From contig VGEH01000010.1 of NCBI GenBank assembly GCA_016869375.1, positions 1 to 55,341 on the forward strand: DNA of 55,341 nucleotides, given 5' to 3'. A program made the translations under genes and the position numbers. The stretch is from Alphaproteobacteria bacterium. GTDB lineage: Bacteria > Pseudomonadota > Alphaproteobacteria > SHVZ01. Numbering within the stretch: position 1 is the first letter of the stretch; every line of letters starts with the position of its first letter. Shown one piece after another: positions 27,168 through 37,534 of this stretch. The notes below the pieces were generated by a model. It saw only the letters and a program-made list of their open reading frames with translations, made no database searches and was not told where the DNA came from.

Positions 27168-27782
27168 ATGAGCAGCGCGCGTCGTTCCACCGTCGTCTTC
27201 GATCTCGGCGGCGTCCTCCTCGACTGGAACCCGCGCTACCTCTACCGCAAGCTCATCCCGGACGAGGCCGAATGCGAGCGCTTCCTCGCCGAGGTCTGCC
27301 ACCCCGAATGGAACATCGCGCAGGATGGCGGGCGCAGCTTCGCCGATGCCAAGGCCGAGGCGATCGCGCGCCACCCCGACAAGGCCGACCTCATCCGCGC
27401 CTGGCTTCCGCGTTTCGCCGAGATGATCCCGCAGGCCGTCCAGGGCACGGTCGATATCCTGGAGCGGCTGCATGCGAGCGGCGTCCCGCTCTACGCACTG
27501 ACCAATTTCTCGCGCGAGACCTTTCCCCCGACCTTCAAGCGCTTTGCCTTTTTCCAGCGCTTTCGCGGCATCGTCGTCTCCGGCGACGAGCGCATGCTGA
27601 AGCCCGAAGCGCGCATCTATCAGCTTCTCTGCTCGCGCTACGGCGTCCGCCCTGAAGATGCCGTTTTCATCGACGACTCTCCGAAGAATGCGGAGGGAGC
27701 CACCGCCGTCGGCATCCACGGTATCCACTTCCGCAACCCGGCCCAGCTCGAGCAGGAGCTGCGGTCACTCGGATTTCTCTGA
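27168..27782 (+). CDS. HAD family phosphatase (HAD-IA)
   Basis: This 204-residue cytoplasmic hydrolase has HAD motif I as VVFDLGGVLLDWN, the form with Asp nucleophile and Gly at the +2 position seen in YihX and epoxide-hydrolase N-domains. Motif II is ALTNFS, the motif III Lys is in RMLKPEARIYQ and motif IV is VFIDDSPKNAEGA. YihX-type members dephosphorylate glucose-1-phosphate; the substrate here is unknown. It is transcribed away from fccA and is followed by gcrA after about 70 bases. Confidence 0.85.
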   Translation: MSSARRSTVVFDLGGVLLDWNPRYLYRKLIPDEAECERFLAEVCHPEWNIAQDGGRSFADAKAEAIARHPDKADLIRAWLPRFAEMIPQAVQGTVDILERLHASGVPLYALTNFSRETFPPTFKRFAFFQRFRGIVVSGDERMLKPEARIYQLLCSRYGVRPEDAVFIDDSPKNAEGATAVGIHGIHFRNPAQLEQELRSLGFL

Positions 27783-27850
27783 AATTGCTTCGAACCGTCT
27801 CGCGAGTCTCCACGACACACCCCTGAAGGTCTCACTTTCAGGAGCCCAAA

Positions 27851-28297
27851 ATGGGCAAGCGCGTGTGGACAGATGAGATGCGCGAGCAGGTACGCACCCT
27901 TTTCACGCAAGACGGACTGAGCTACGGCCAGATCTCGCACCGTCTCGGCATGAGCCGGGACGTAGTCGCGGGCTTGGTCAATCGCATGAAGCTGACCGGC
28001 CAGGGCCGCAACGCGGCGCATGGCGGGCACAAGAAGCGCAAGCTGACGGCGGAGCTGCAGGAACAGCAGGTGCCGCTCAAGGCCGCCTCCAACAGCCTGA
28101 TCGACCTCGGCCGCGCCTGCTGCGCCTGGCCAATCGGCGATCCCAAGAACGCGGATTTCCACTTCTGTGGCACGCCGACCGACAGTCGGAGCCCCTACTG
28201 CCTTGCTCATCGCGAGAAGGCCTATTCGGCTTCGGAGCCCAAGCGCGAGCGCGCGGCCGAAGAACGTCGCGACCGACGCGTTCCCTGGGCGGCCTGA
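27851..28297 (+). CDS. gcrA: GcrA cell-cycle regulator
   Basis: This 148-residue protein has the GcrA layout: an N-terminal helix-turn-helix (WTDEMREQVRTLF, then GLSYGQISHRLGMSRDVVAG), a basic linker, and a C-terminal Cys/His region (CCAWPIGDPKN, FHFCG, PYCLAHREKAY). GcrA binds sigma-70 RNA polymerase and promoters with methylated GANTC sites, linking transcription to the chromosome cycle in Alphaproteobacteria. A GAGTC site lies at 27804-27808, about 43 bases before its own ATG. It converges on ftsK with a gap of five bases. Confidence 0.93.
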   Translation: MGKRVWTDEMREQVRTLFTQDGLSYGQISHRLGMSRDVVAGLVNRMKLTGQGRNAAHGGHKKRKLTAELQEQQVPLKAASNSLIDLGRACCAWPIGDPKNADFHFCGTPTDSRSPYCLAHREKAYSASEPKRERAAEERRDRRVPWAA

Positions 28298-28302
28298 ACT
28301 GG

Positions 28303-30732
28303 CTAGACGTCACCCGCGTCGGGGCGCGTGAGGACTTCGCGCTTCCCGACGTGGTTGGCGGCCGAGACCAGACCCTCGGCCTCCATGCGCTCCACCAGCC
28401 GCGCGGCGCGGTTGTAGCCCAGCTGCAGGTGGCGCTGGATGAAGCTGGTCGAGCACTTGCGCTCGCGGATGACCAGTGCCACCGCCTGATCGTAGAGCGC
28501 ATCGCCTGAGCCTTCGCCTTCCTCGCCGCCCATGGCGCCGAAGGCGGCCTCTTCTTCCGGGTCTTCGGTCACCGCTTCCACATATTCGGGCTGGCCCTGC
28601 GCCTTCAGGAAGCGCACCACGTCCTCGACCTCGCCGTCCGAGACGAACGGCCCGTGCACGCGCGTGATGCGCCCGCCGCCGGCCATGTAGAGCATGTCGC
28701 CCTGGCCCAGCAGCTGCTCGGCGCCCTGCTCGCCCAGGATGGTGCGGCTGTCGATCTTGGAGGTGACCTGGAAGCTGATGCGGGTCGGGAAGTTCGCCTT
28801 GATCGTGCCGGTGATGACGTCGACCGAAGGCCGCTGCGTCGCCATGATGATATGGATGCCGGCGGCGCGCGCCATCTGCGCCAGGCGCTGGATCGCCCAT
28901 TCGATGTCCTTGCCTGCCACCAGCATCAGGTCGGCCATCTCGTCGACGACCACCACGATGTAGGGCAAGGCGACGAGGTCGAGCGTCTCGTCCTCGAACA
29001 CCGGCTTGCCGGTATCGGCATCGAAGCCGGTCTGCACCCGGCGCGTGATCATCTCGCCTTTGGCCTTCGCCTCCTCTACGCGCGCATTGTAGCCGTCGAT
29101 GTTGCGCACGCCGAGCTTCGACATGGAGCGGTAGCGGTTCTCCATCTCGCGCACCGCCCATTTGAGCGCGACCACCGCCTTCTTGGGATCAGTGACGACC
29201 GGCGCCAGCAGATGCGGGATGCCGTCATAGACCGAGAGCTCGAGCATCTTCGGATCGACCATGATGAAGCGGCAGTTCTCGGGCGGGAGCCGGAACAGCA
29301 GCGACAGGATCATGGTGTTGATCGCGACCGACTTGCCCGAGCCGGTGGTGCCGGCAACGAGCAGATGCGGCATGCGCGCGAGATCGACGACAACAGGCGC
29401 GCCGCCGATATCCTTGCCTAATTTCAGCGGCAGGCGGCCGCCGGTGCGGTCATAGGCCTCGGTGCCGAGCAGCTCGCGGAGGAAGACAGTCTCGCGGCTG
29501 GAATTCGGCAGCTCGATGCCGATGACGTTGCGCCCGGGGATGACGGCGACGCGCACGGAAAGCGCGCTCATCGAGCGCGCGATGTCGTCGGCAAGGCCGA
29601 TCACGCGCGAGGACTTGATGCCGGGCGCGGGCTCCAGCTCGTAGAGCGTGACCACGGGACCGGGCCTGACCTTCACGATCTGGCCTTTGACGCCGAACTC
29701 CTGCAGCACGGATTCGAGCAGCCGCGCATTCTCCGAAAGCGCGTTCTCGTCGAGCTTGGCGACCGGGCCAGCCTTCGCCGGCGAGAGCAGATCGACCGGC
29801 GGCAGGCGGTAGTCGCCGCCGGCCTCATCGAGCGCGAGGCGCGACTGGCGGCGCGCTTCCGACTTCTTCGGTGCCGCCGCCTTGGCCGCAACCAGCGGCT
29901 CGGCCCGCGCCGGCTTCGCCTCGGCTTCGGCAGCGCGATCGAGCACTAAGGGCGGCGGATCGGCTTCCTCGTCCTTGTCCTCGGCTAAGGGCCGGATCGC
30001 GAGCTTGGGCTCGACCCGCTTCGCCGACGTCTTCGAGAGCGACGTCGCCTTGCGGTAGCCGGCCTGCGCAGCACGGCTGCCGGCCTTGCCTCCCCAGACG
30101 CCGAGCTTCCAGGCGGCGCGGCCGCCGACTGCGATACCCTTGCCGCTGCTTTGCGCCAGCGACACCCAGTCTCCGACCGAGAGGCCGAAGGCGACGGCGG
30201 CGAGCGGCACGGCGAGCGAGGCGGCACCAGCCGAGACCAGGCTGGTCGCGGCGAGCCCGCCCCAGGGCGGAACCCAGGCGATCAGCTTTCCGACAATCAG
30301 CTGGCCGACGATACCGCCGAGCCTGAGCTCGGCGAGCTCCGGCCAAAGCAGCGTCGCCGGCAGAAGCGTTAGCGCGACCGAGACCGCCAGCGTCGCCGCC
30401 GGCAACGCCGTCAGACGAAGCCAGAAGCGCGTGACCGGACGATGCAGAAGGAAGCGGAGGCCCCAGACGAACACGACGAGCGCCATGCCGAGCCCAGCTG
30501 CGCCGAGCCCCTGCACCAGCACATCGGCGGTGTTGGCGCCGATTGTACCAAGCGGATGCGCGATCGGCCGGTCGACGGCGACGCTGAAGGAGCGGTCGCC
30601 CGGCACGTAGAAGAGGATGCAGGCGGCGAGGAACAGGCCGACGAGGACGAGCCCGGTGCCGAGGATCTCCTGGGTCCGCCGCTTGAGGAAGACCTCGGCG
30701 CCTTCGGGGAGGAAGCCTGCCTCGGCGACCAT
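28303..30732 (-). CDS. ftsK: DNA translocase FtsK
   Basis: This 809-residue septal DNA pump has four or five N-terminal membrane helices (about residues 20-180), a short Ala/Lys/Pro-rich linker and a RecA-like motor. Walker A is [11 protein letters not shown] (Lys467) and Walker B is [14 protein letters not shown]. The C-terminal gamma winged helix (from about residue 735) reads the KOPS orienting sequences. It moves chromosome dimers to XerCD at division. I chose the ATG at 30732, overlapping the aminotransferase stop; a GTG one codon upstream is equally possible. Confidence 0.95.
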   Translation of the reverse strand: MVAEAGFLPEGAEVFLKRRTQEILGTGLVLVGLFLAACILFYVPGDRSFSVAVDRPIAHPLGTIGANTADVLVQGLGAAGLGMALVVFVWGLRFLLHRPVTRFWLRLTALPAATLAVSVALTLLPATLLWPELAELRLGGIVGQLIVGKLIAWVPPWGGLAATSLVSAGAASLAVPLAAVAFGLSVGDWVSLAQSSGKGIAVGGRAAWKLGVWGGKAGSRAAQAGYRKATSLSKTSAKRVEPKLAIRPLAEDKDEEADPPPLVLDRAAEAEAKPARAEPLVAAKAAAPKKSEARRQSRLALDEAGGDYRLPPVDLLSPAKAGPVAKLDENALSENARLLESVLQEFGVKGQIVKVRPGPVVTLYELEPAPGIKSSRVIGLADDIARSMSALSVRVAVIPGRNVIGIELPNSSRETVFLRELLGTEAYDRTGGRLPLKLGKDIGGAPVVVDLARMPHLLVAGTTGSGKSVAINTMILSLLFRLPPENCRFIMVDPKMLELSVYDGIPHLLAPVVTDPKKAVVALKWAVREMENRYRSMSKLGVRNIDGYNARVEEAKAKGEMITRRVQTGFDADTGKPVFEDETLDLVALPYIVVVVDEMADLMLVAGKDIEWAIQRLAQMARAAGIHIIMATQRPSVDVITGTIKANFPTRISFQVTSKIDSRTILGEQGAEQLLGQGDMLYMAGGGRITRVHGPFVSDGEVEDVVRFLKAQGQPEYVEAVTEDPEEEAAFGAMGGEEGEGSGDALYDQAVALVIRERKCSTSFIQRHLQLGYNRAARLVERMEAEGLVSAANHVGKREVLTRPDAGDV

Positions 30733-31922
30733 CACAGCACCTGCGTCATGAGCTTGAGCGCCGTTTCCATCATCGGCTGGTCATAGACCATGGCGACGCG
30801 GATATAGGGCTGGCCGTGGTTCTTGCCGGTGTGGTCGGGCCAGGACATGAAGCCGCCCGGCAGCACGCGGATACCGGCTTCGCCCCAGAGCTTCTTCGCC
30901 GCCTCAGCGCCGTCGCCGACATCGAGCCAGAGATAGAATCCACCATCGGGCCGGTAATAGCCGAAGCGCCCGTCCAGCACTTTGTCGGCGATGTCGAAGT
31001 TGCGGCGATAGATCTCGCGGTTTGCGTCGACATGCGCCTCGTCCGACCACAGCCGCGTCGCCGCCGCGAGCGTCGGCTGGCTCATGCCGGCGGCACCGTA
31101 GTTGAGCACGTTGACGAAGGCCTGGACGGACTCCGCCGGGCCGCAGACGAAGCCGGAGCGAAGCCCCGGCGCGCTGGAGCGCTTTGAGAGCGAATGCGCG
31201 ATGACGACGTTATCCAGGCTGCCGCCCAGGGCAGCGCAGGCTTCGAGCGCGCCCGGCGGCGGCACCTTGTCGTAGATCTCGGCGTAGCACTCGTCGACCA
31301 CGAGCAGGAAGTCGTGCCGGCGCGCCAGCTCGACCGCGCGCTTGAGATAGTCGAGGCTCGCGACCGTTCCTTGAGGATTGACCGGCGTGCAGAGATAGAA
31401 CAGCGCCGCGCGCTCGAGATCGCTCTTGGCGATCGCATCGAGATCGGGAAGGAAGCCCGTCTCCTTGCGCGCCGGCAAGTAGACGAGATCGGCGCCGGCG
31501 ATCAGCGCCGCCCCGGTATAGACGTGGTAGGAGGGGTTCGGGATCAGGCAGGCCGGCTTCTTGCCGGCCTTGGTCTCCGGCACCGCGAACAGCGCCGCCA
31601 TGAACAAGCCCTCGCGCGAGCCCGGCACCGGCAGGATGTGCTTGTCCGCGTTCACCATGCCTTGCGGCAACTTGTATCGGCGCGTCAGCCAGGCGGCGAC
31701 CGCCTTCCGGAACTCCGGCGTGCCCGAATGATCGGTGTAGCGGTTCCACTTGTCGGCGTTCTTCGCCATCTCCTCCGCGATGAAGGCCGGAGGCTGGTTC
31801 TGCGGCTCGCCGACCGACAACAGGATCGGCGCCCGGTTGCTCTTGGGCTGGATCGGGGTCAGCAGCTCGTGGAGCTGGCGGAAGGCATAATCCTTGAGCG
31901 GATCGAGGCGGCTGTTGGTCAT
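30732..31922 (-). CDS. dapC: PLP-dependent aminotransferase, probable succinyldiaminopimelate transaminase
   Basis: This is a 396-residue class I/II aminotransferase. [13 protein letters not shown] at the start, [27 protein letters not shown], and the PLP-lysine region [19 protein letters not shown] are clear. The SVGEP start and overall length are closest to the DapC group, which makes N-succinyl-diaminopimelate for lysine and cell-wall synthesis. Specificity cannot be proved from sequence alone. It overlaps ftsK by one base. A hairpin at 31950-31968 lies in the leader. Confidence 0.82.
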   Translation of the reverse strand: MTNSRLDPLKDYAFRQLHELLTPIQPKSNRAPILLSVGEPQNQPPAFIAEEMAKNADKWNRYTDHSGTPEFRKAVAAWLTRRYKLPQGMVNADKHILPVPGSREGLFMAALFAVPETKAGKKPACLIPNPSYHVYTGAALIAGADLVYLPARKETGFLPDLDAIAKSDLERAALFYLCTPVNPQGTVASLDYLKRAVELARRHDFLLVVDECYAEIYDKVPPPGALEACAALGGSLDNVVIAHSLSKRSSAPGLRSGFVCGPAESVQAFVNVLNYGAAGMSQPTLAAATRLWSDEAHVDANREIYRRNFDIADKVLDGRFGYYRPDGGFYLWLDVGDGAEAAKKLWGEAGIRVLPGGFMSWPDHTGKNHGQPYIRVAMVYDQPMMETALKLMTQVL

Positions 31923-31949
31923 CGATCTCGGGGTTCAGAAGGCCCAAAC

Positions 31950-31968
31950 GGCATTGGCGAGCAATGCC
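31950..31968 (-). other. Leader hairpin upstream of the aminotransferase gene
   Basis: GGCATTG-N5-CAATGCC forms a seven-base stem 28-46 bases before the ATG at 31922. There is no T-tract. It could be a 5'-leader structure; no known riboswitch was recognised. Confidence 0.3.
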
Positions 31969-32026
31969 CGCGACTTACAGTATATAGCTGAAGCGCGGTG
32001 TCAGGACCACAAAATCCTGAGAATCC

Positions 32027-32329
32027 TTAGAGTTCGAGCCCCTCATGGGCCGGCTGGCCGCCGGTCCTCGCCTCTTCCCCCTCCGGGAAGGTCGGGCGGA
32101 TACGTTTCAGGATGATGTCGCCCTCCGGGGTGACCCGGGGCGGCTCGAACATCGGCATCTGATCGACCAGCCGGCGGATGCCTTCCAGGATGCGCCGCGC
32201 GCCTTCGCTGATGATGTCGGGTGCGCTCGGCGCCTCGAGAGAGAGCGGCGGCGGAGGCTCGGACTGCTGGGCCGAGACCGGCGCGGCCGCAAGCGCGAAA
32301 GCGAGGATCAAGGCGGGTGCGCGAGACAT
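32027..32329 (-). CDS. Small exported protein of unknown function
   Basis: This 100-residue protein has a clear signal peptide (cleavage after SAQ/AQQ near residue 21). The mature part is Pro- and Glu-rich with a helix-prone SEGARRILEGIRRLVDQ stretch, then a conserved-looking TPEGDIILKRIRPTFPEGEE. Short exported proteins with an SEGARxLLxGL helix occur in many Alphaproteobacteria, sometimes misnamed AAA ATPases; their function is unknown. It lies between ybbP-like and dapC genes on the same strand. Confidence 0.7.
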   Translation of the reverse strand: MSRAPALILAFALAAAPVSAQQSEPPPPLSLEAPSAPDIISEGARRILEGIRRLVDQMPMFEPPRVTPEGDIILKRIRPTFPEGEEARTGGQPAHEGLEL

Positions 32330-32347
32330 GGCGGAAGTCCTTTCCGC

Positions 32348-34855
32348 CTAAGCGTCGCGCAGCATTGGGGCAGCTTTTTGGCCGAGCGCGTGCCAGGTGC
32401 CGATCAGGCCGAGCAGCACCGTCAGCACGACCGAGAGCGACGCCGAGCCCGCTACCGCGGTCAGCGAGAAGACGAAGTCGCTGCGCATCGGGAAGACCAG
32501 GATGGCCCAGCCGGCGACGGTGCCGGCCACCGCGGCGATCGCAGCGATGACGAGGCCAAGCAGGCCGAATTCGAGCAGATAAGCGCCCAGCACCTCAGCG
32601 CGCCGCGCGCCCAGCACCTTGAGCACGACCGCATCCTTCACGCGCCGGCGATGGCCGGCGGCGACCGCGCCGGCGAGGACCAGCGTGCCGGCGGCAAGCG
32701 TCACCGCGGCAGTGACGCGGACGGCGAAGGCGATGCCTTCAAGGATGCGGTTGGCGGCGTCGATCGCATCTTTCACGCGCACCGCCGAGACGTTGGGGAA
32801 GTCCTTGCCCAGCGCCGCGAGCAGCTTCCCCTCCTCCTGTGCCGAGGCGAGATGCACGGTGGCAAGATGCGTCTGCGGCGCGCGGTCGAGCGCGCCGGGC
32901 GCGAAGATGAAGGTGAAGTTCATCGACAGCGTGCCCCAGTCGATCTCGCGCAGCGAGGCGATCTCGGCCTCGATCACGCGGCCGAGAACGTTGAGGCCGA
33001 TGCGGTCGCCGATGCCGATGCCGAGCCCGCGCGCGATGTTGACGTCCATCGAAACGAGCGGCGGTCCGGAATAGTCGGCCGGCCACCACTTGCCTTCAAC
33101 GAGGCGCGCATTCGCCGGGATCTGCCGCGCATAGGAGAAGCCGCGGTCGCCCCGCAGCGCCCAGGCCGCACCGGGCTCCACCTTCACTTGATCGGCGGGC
33201 ACGCCATTCACGCTGGCGACGCGGCCGCGGATCATCGGTGTGCGCGAGAGGTCGCTGGCGCCCGGCGTCGCTGTGACGAGTCGGTCGAAAGCCTCGGCCT
33301 GATCGGGCTGGATGTCGATGAAGAAGAAGGTCGGCGCGCGCTCCGGCAGGCGCTCGTTCACCTGGCGGTCGAGGTTGCGCTCGATCAGCGCGACCGCGAC
33401 CAGCACGGTGAGCCCGAGACCGAGCGAGAGCGCCAGCGCCCCCATCGGCGAGCCCGGCCGCGTCAGGTTGGCGAGCGCGAGGCGGAGCAGCGGACGGCTC
33501 GGCCGTCCGGCGCGGCGAGCCAGCGCCGCGATCGCGGTCGCGGTGCCGTAGAAGAGGAAGACCGAGCCGATCGAGCCCAAGAGGAACCACAGCGCGAGCC
33601 AGCGATCCTGCGCCGTCGCCACCATCAGCAGGCTGAGCGCGACGAAAGCAGCAGCGGTACCGATGACCGGAAGCCAGCCGGGAAAACGCCTGGGCGGCGA
33701 GATCTGGGCGCGGAAGAGATCGCCCGGCGCGACCTGCGAAGCACGCGCCAACGGCACGAAGGCAAAGGCGAGCGTGGTGAAGAGGCCGCAGGCGGCGGCA
33801 ACCGCGAGCGGCTGCCAGTAGAGGCCGACCTTCGCCTGGATCGGCAGCACGGCAGCCAGAGCCTGGCCGAAGATCATCGGCGTGATCGCGCCTAGCGCGA
33901 GGCCGGCAAGGATGCCGCCCGTCGCCATCACCAGGACGAGGATCAGGTAAGTGGTGAAGGCGAGACGCGCCGGCGCGCCGAGTGCCTTCAACGTCGCGAT
34001 CGCCGGGAGCTTGCCGTCGAGGTAGCTCCGGACCGCGTTGCCGACGCCGACGCCGCCGACAAGCAGCGCCGTGAGGCCGACCAGCGTCAAGTATTGGCCA
34101 ATGCGTTCGAGGAAGCGTCGCAATCCAGGCGCCGCCTCGTCGAAGGCGCGGATACGCCAGCCCGCCTGCGGCTGCTCGGCGCTCGCCGCCTCGCGCAGCG
34201 CCGGCACGGTGATGCCGGGCGCGAGCATAAGGCGGTATTCGTGGCGGACGAGGCTTCCGGGCAACAGCAGTCCGGTCGCCTGCAGCGTGTCGAAGGAGAC
34301 GAGGACGCGCGGGCCGAAGGTGAAGGCGCCGGTCGCCTTGTCGGGCTCGCGCGAGAGGAGCGCGCGGATCTCGAGCGTGACGTCGCCGACCGAGAGCGTG
34401 TCGCCGGGGCCGATGCCGAGACGCGAAGCCAAGGTCGGCTCGATCGCCGCGCCGCGTCCGGCAAGCACCTGGGAGAGCGACTGCTCGGGCTCGAAGGCGA
34501 GCGTACCGATCAGCGGATAGGCAGCATCGGCGGCCTTGAGCTCGACCAGCGTGCGATCCGCGCCGCCCGGCTTCACCGCCATCGCGCGCAGCTCGGCGAC
34601 GTGAGACAGCCTGCCGAAGCGCGCGAGGAAGTCGCGCTCTCCATCGGTCACATCGCGCTGGATCAGCTGGACCTCGACATCGCCGCCGAGGATGGCGCGT
34701 GCATCGCCGGCGAGCCCCGCCATCAGCGAGGCCGTCACCGAGCCGACCGCGGCGATGGCGCCGACGCCGAGCGCGAGACAGGCGAGGAAGAGCCGGAAGC
34801 CCTTAAGACCGCCGCGCAGCTCACGGCGCACGAAGCGGAGCGCGAGGGAGAGCAT
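32348..34855 (-). CDS. FtsX-like ABC transporter permease (YbbP type)
   Basis: This 835-residue protein has the large FtsX-like permease layout: an N-terminal helix, a periplasmic domain, three helices (about residues 265-370), further central helices, a second periplasmic domain and three C-terminal helices. The opening LALRFVRRELRGGLKGFRLF is typical of YbbP. The type VII ABC group acts by mechanotransmission rather than transport of solutes through the membrane. It overlaps its ATPase gene by one base, and a TesA-type esterase is divergent, the same trio as E. coli ybbA-ybbP-tesA. Confidence 0.92.
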   Translation of the reverse strand: MLSLALRFVRRELRGGLKGFRLFLACLALGVGAIAAVGSVTASLMAGLAGDARAILGGDVEVQLIQRDVTDGERDFLARFGRLSHVAELRAMAVKPGGADRTLVELKAADAAYPLIGTLAFEPEQSLSQVLAGRGAAIEPTLASRLGIGPGDTLSVGDVTLEIRALLSREPDKATGAFTFGPRVLVSFDTLQATGLLLPGSLVRHEYRLMLAPGITVPALREAASAEQPQAGWRIRAFDEAAPGLRRFLERIGQYLTLVGLTALLVGGVGVGNAVRSYLDGKLPAIATLKALGAPARLAFTTYLILVLVMATGGILAGLALGAITPMIFGQALAAVLPIQAKVGLYWQPLAVAAACGLFTTLAFAFVPLARASQVAPGDLFRAQISPPRRFPGWLPVIGTAAAFVALSLLMVATAQDRWLALWFLLGSIGSVFLFYGTATAIAALARRAGRPSRPLLRLALANLTRPGSPMGALALSLGLGLTVLVAVALIERNLDRQVNERLPERAPTFFFIDIQPDQAEAFDRLVTATPGASDLSRTPMIRGRVASVNGVPADQVKVEPGAAWALRGDRGFSYARQIPANARLVEGKWWPADYSGPPLVSMDVNIARGLGIGIGDRIGLNVLGRVIEAEIASLREIDWGTLSMNFTFIFAPGALDRAPQTHLATVHLASAQEEGKLLAALGKDFPNVSAVRVKDAIDAANRILEGIAFAVRVTAAVTLAAGTLVLAGAVAAGHRRRVKDAVVLKVLGARRAEVLGAYLLEFGLLGLVIAAIAAVAGTVAGWAILVFPMRSDFVFSLTAVAGSASLSVVLTVLLGLIGTWHALGQKAAPMLRDA

Positions 34856-35562
34856 CAGGCGAGCGCGCCGACGTTCTCGCTGACGACCTTGCCGTCGGCG
34901 AGACGGATGATGCGGTCCGCGCGGTTGGCGAGCTCCGGGTCGTGGGTGATTAGCATCAAAGTGGAGCCGGTGGCGCGGCGGCGCTCGAACAGCAGCTCGA
35001 TGATCTGGTGGCCCGTGTCGCCGTCGAGATTGCCGGTCGGCTCGTCGGCGAGGATGAGCGACGGCTTGGCAACCACGGCGCGCGCGATGGCGACGCGCTG
35101 CTGCTCGCCGCCGGAAAGCTGGTCGGGATAGTGTTCCAATCGATGGCCGAGGCCGACGGAGCGCAGCGCCTCGCCCGCCGCATCGAAGGCATCGTCGCGG
35201 CCGGCAAGCTCGAGCGGCACGGCAACGTTTTCCAGCGCCGTCATGGTCGGCACGAGACGGAAACTCTGAAAAACGATGCCGACATGCTTGCGCCGGAGCA
35301 GCGCGAGCCCATCTTCATCGAGCGTCGAGAGTTCATGACCCGCGAGAGAGATTCGCCCCGCACTGACGCGCTCAAGCCCGGCCACCACCATCATCAGCGT
35401 CGACTTGCCGGCGCCGGAAGGGCCGACCACAGCCACCGCCTCGCCGCGTCCGATCGAAAGATCGATGCCGCGCAGGATGTTGACGGGTCCGATGGTGCTG
35501 GGCAGGCTGACCTGCACGCCCGCAAGTTCGAGCAGAGCACCATTGGCGGAAGCATCGGTCAT
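34855..35562 (-). CDS. ABC transporter ATP-binding protein (YbbA type)
   Basis: This 235-residue ATPase of the LolD/MacB/YbbA group has Walker A GPSGAGKST (Lys53), signature LSGGEQQRVAIARA, Walker B LILADEPTGNLD and an H-loop LITHDPELA. It pairs with the permease encoded immediately downstream. The ATG at 35562 is used because the domain starts shortly after; the in-frame extension to 35655 would overlap the divergent esterase gene. Confidence 0.94.
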   Translation of the reverse strand: MTDASANGALLELAGVQVSLPSTIGPVNILRGIDLSIGRGEAVAVVGPSGAGKSTLMMVVAGLERVSAGRISLAGHELSTLDEDGLALLRRKHVGIVFQSFRLVPTMTALENVAVPLELAGRDDAFDAAGEALRSVGLGHRLEHYPDQLSGGEQQRVAIARAVVAKPSLILADEPTGNLDGDTGHQIIELLFERRRATGSTLMLITHDPELANRADRIIRLADGKVVSENVGALA

Positions 35563-35623
35563 CGGGCGGTTCCGGGGGGACTTTCGAGTGCGGATTGAAT
35601 GCGGCCGATGGGCCGGTACCGAA

Positions 35624-36289
35624 ATGAAAGGTGGTCCCTTGCAGAGGATTGTCAACGGATTGAGGGCCGCGCTCGCGGCCTTGTGCCTGCTTCTTGGGCA
35701 AACGGCCGTTCATGGAAGCGCGGATGCCGCGCCGGCACGCGTGCTGATGCTGGGCGACAGCCTGACGGCCGGCTATGGGCTGCCGGTGCCCGACTCCCTG
35801 CCCTCGCAGCTCGAAGCCGTACTCAAGGGCCAAGGGCTCGACGTCGCCATCCTCAATGGCGGCGTCTCGGGCGACACCACCGCGGGCGGCCTCGCGCGCC
35901 TCGACTGGGCGCTCTCCGACAGCCCGGACTACGCGCTGGTCGCGCTCGGCGCCAATGACGCGCTGCGCGGCCTGAGCCCGGAGAAAGCCTACGAGAATCT
36001 CGACGCGATCATCGGCAAGCTGAAGGCGAAGAACGTCAGGGTGATGATCCTCGGCATGCTGGCGCCGCTCAATCTTGGGAAGGAATACCGCGAGAGCTTC
36101 GCCGGCATCTTCCCGAAGCTCGCGGAGAAGCATCGCGTGCCCCTCTATCCATTCCTGCTCGACGGCGTCGCACTCGATCCTAAGCTGAACCAGCGCGACG
36201 GCATCCATCCCAACGCCGAGGGGGTGAAGATCATCGCCGGGCGCCTGGCGCCGCTGGTGAAGCAGCTGCTGGAGACGCCGCCGGGATGA
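35624..36289 (+). CDS. tesA: SGNH/GDSL esterase (TesA-type arylesterase/lysophospholipase)
   Basis: This 221-residue exported hydrolase has a signal peptide ending near SADAA (about residue 34). Block I is MLGDSLTAGYGLP with the nucleophile Ser46, block III is ALGANDALRG, and the catalytic Asp/His lie in RDGIHPNAEGVKIIA. It acts on acyl esters in the periplasm. A TTG at 35639 with a better ribosome site (AAAGGTGG) is an alternative start that still leaves a good signal peptide. The stop overlaps the FIST gene start by four bases. Confidence 0.92.
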   Translation: MKGGPLQRIVNGLRAALAALCLLLGQTAVHGSADAAPARVLMLGDSLTAGYGLPVPDSLPSQLEAVLKGQGLDVAILNGGVSGDTTAGGLARLDWALSDSPDYALVALGANDALRGLSPEKAYENLDAIIGKLKAKNVRVMILGMLAPLNLGKEYRESFAGIFPKLAEKHRVPLYPFLLDGVALDPKLNQRDGIHPNAEGVKIIAGRLAPLVKQLLETPPG

Positions 36290-37398
36290 GCGCATTCGTT
36301 TCGTCCCACGCCGCCGACGACGATGCCGACGAAGCGGTGACGCTGACGCTGGCCGGCCTCCCGCCGCTGCCGCAGGGCGCCAATATCGGCTTCGTCTATG
36401 CGACCGACAGCTTCGCCGCGGAACTTCCCTCGCTGGTCGGGCGGCTGCGCGAGGCGACCGGCGTCAAGGAGTGGGTGGGGACAGTCGGCCTCGGCGTCAG
36501 CGCTACCTCGGCCGGCTATTTCGACCGGCCGGCGCTATCGGTGATGGTCGGCGCTCTGCCTGAGAATTCCTTTCGCGTCTTCTCCGGCCTCGAGCGCGGC
36601 ATGGAGGATTTCCGCCGCAAGCATGGCGCATGGATCGCCGAGAAGCAGCCGGCCTTCGGTATCGTCCACGCCGATCCGCGCAACCCGAAAACGCCGGAGT
36701 TGGTAACGCAGCTCGCCGACGAGCTTCCCTGCTATCTCGTCGGCGGGCTCACCTCCTCGCGCAGCCGTCATGCGCAGGTGGCCGGCGCGGGCGCCGGCGC
36801 GGCCGAGGGCGGAATCTCCGGTGTGCTCTTCGCCGGCGATGTCGCCGTCGCCTGCGGCTTGAGCCAGGGCTGCTCACCGATCGGCCCGTCGCGCGGCGTG
36901 ACCGACGCCGAGGCCAACATCATCAAGACGATCGAGGGCAAGCCCGCGGTCGATGCGCTGAAGGCCGATCTCGAGTCCGCCGGCCAGGTGCTCGCCCAGG
37001 CGCTGCACGTCGCGCTCTCGGTGCCGGGATCCGACACCGGCGATTTTCTCGTGCGCAACCTGCTCGGGGTCGACCCGGAGAAGGGCTGGATCGGCATCGG
37101 CGACCACGTGAGCGCCGGTGACCGCGTCATGTTCTGCCGCCGCGATCCGAAGAGCGCGGGCGAAGATCTCGAGCGCATGCTGAAGCGCCTCAAGGCTCGC
37201 CGAAACGCCGTCCCTGCGGCCGGCCTCTACTACTCCTGCGTCGCACGCGGCCCGTACCTCTTCGAGGGCGAGTCGACCGAGGCCGAGATGATCGCCGACA
37301 TGCTCGGCGCCTTCCCGCTCACCGGCTTCTTCGGCAATGGCGAGATCTCGTCGAGCCGCCTCTATGGCTACACTGGCGTTCTTGCTTTGTTCGAATGA
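36286..37398 (+). CDS. FIST domain sensor protein
   Basis: This 370-residue soluble protein has a FIST N domain (about residues 30-220) and a FIST C domain (about 225-355, ending SSRLYGYTGVLALFE). FIST domains are thought to bind small ligands such as amino acids and to act in signalling; this copy carries no kinase or cyclase output domain. It is translationally coupled to the esterase gene (ATGA), so the two may share a task. Confidence 0.87.
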   Translation: MSAFVSSHAADDDADEAVTLTLAGLPPLPQGANIGFVYATDSFAAELPSLVGRLREATGVKEWVGTVGLGVSATSAGYFDRPALSVMVGALPENSFRVFSGLERGMEDFRRKHGAWIAEKQPAFGIVHADPRNPKTPELVTQLADELPCYLVGGLTSSRSRHAQVAGAGAGAAEGGISGVLFAGDVAVACGLSQGCSPIGPSRGVTDAEANIIKTIEGKPAVDALKADLESAGQVLAQALHVALSVPGSDTGDFLVRNLLGVDPEKGWIGIGDHVSAGDRVMFCRRDPKSAGEDLERMLKRLKARRNAVPAAGLYYSCVARGPYLFEGESTEAEMIADMLGAFPLTGFFGNGEISSSRLYGYTGVLALFE

Positions 37399-37431
37399 CG
37401 CGCTGCGCCGAAATGCCCGTTCCCCCTGTCG

Positions 37432-37460
37432 TTTACATCCCCCTGGCCCCCTGCTAGAAA
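37432..37460 (+). promoter_or_regulatory. Candidate sigma-70 promoter of prs
   Basis: TTTACA (37432-37437) and TAGAAA (37455-37460) are separated by 17 bases and end 74 bases before the prs ATG. The intervening GC-rich leader contains inverted repeats around 37480-37515. Confidence 0.35.
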
Positions 37461-37534
37461 CCGCGCGCCGGCGGCGGACGGGTCGCCTCCGGGACCGGGC
37501 TTCGCGCCCCCGGGGCGATTAGGGGTCTCATCGC

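Noticed and set aside
27168..27782. Loss of a catalytic Asp in HAD motif I (DLG instead of DxD)
   Set aside because: The DLGGVL form is normal for YihX-like and epoxide-hydrolase-type HAD proteins.
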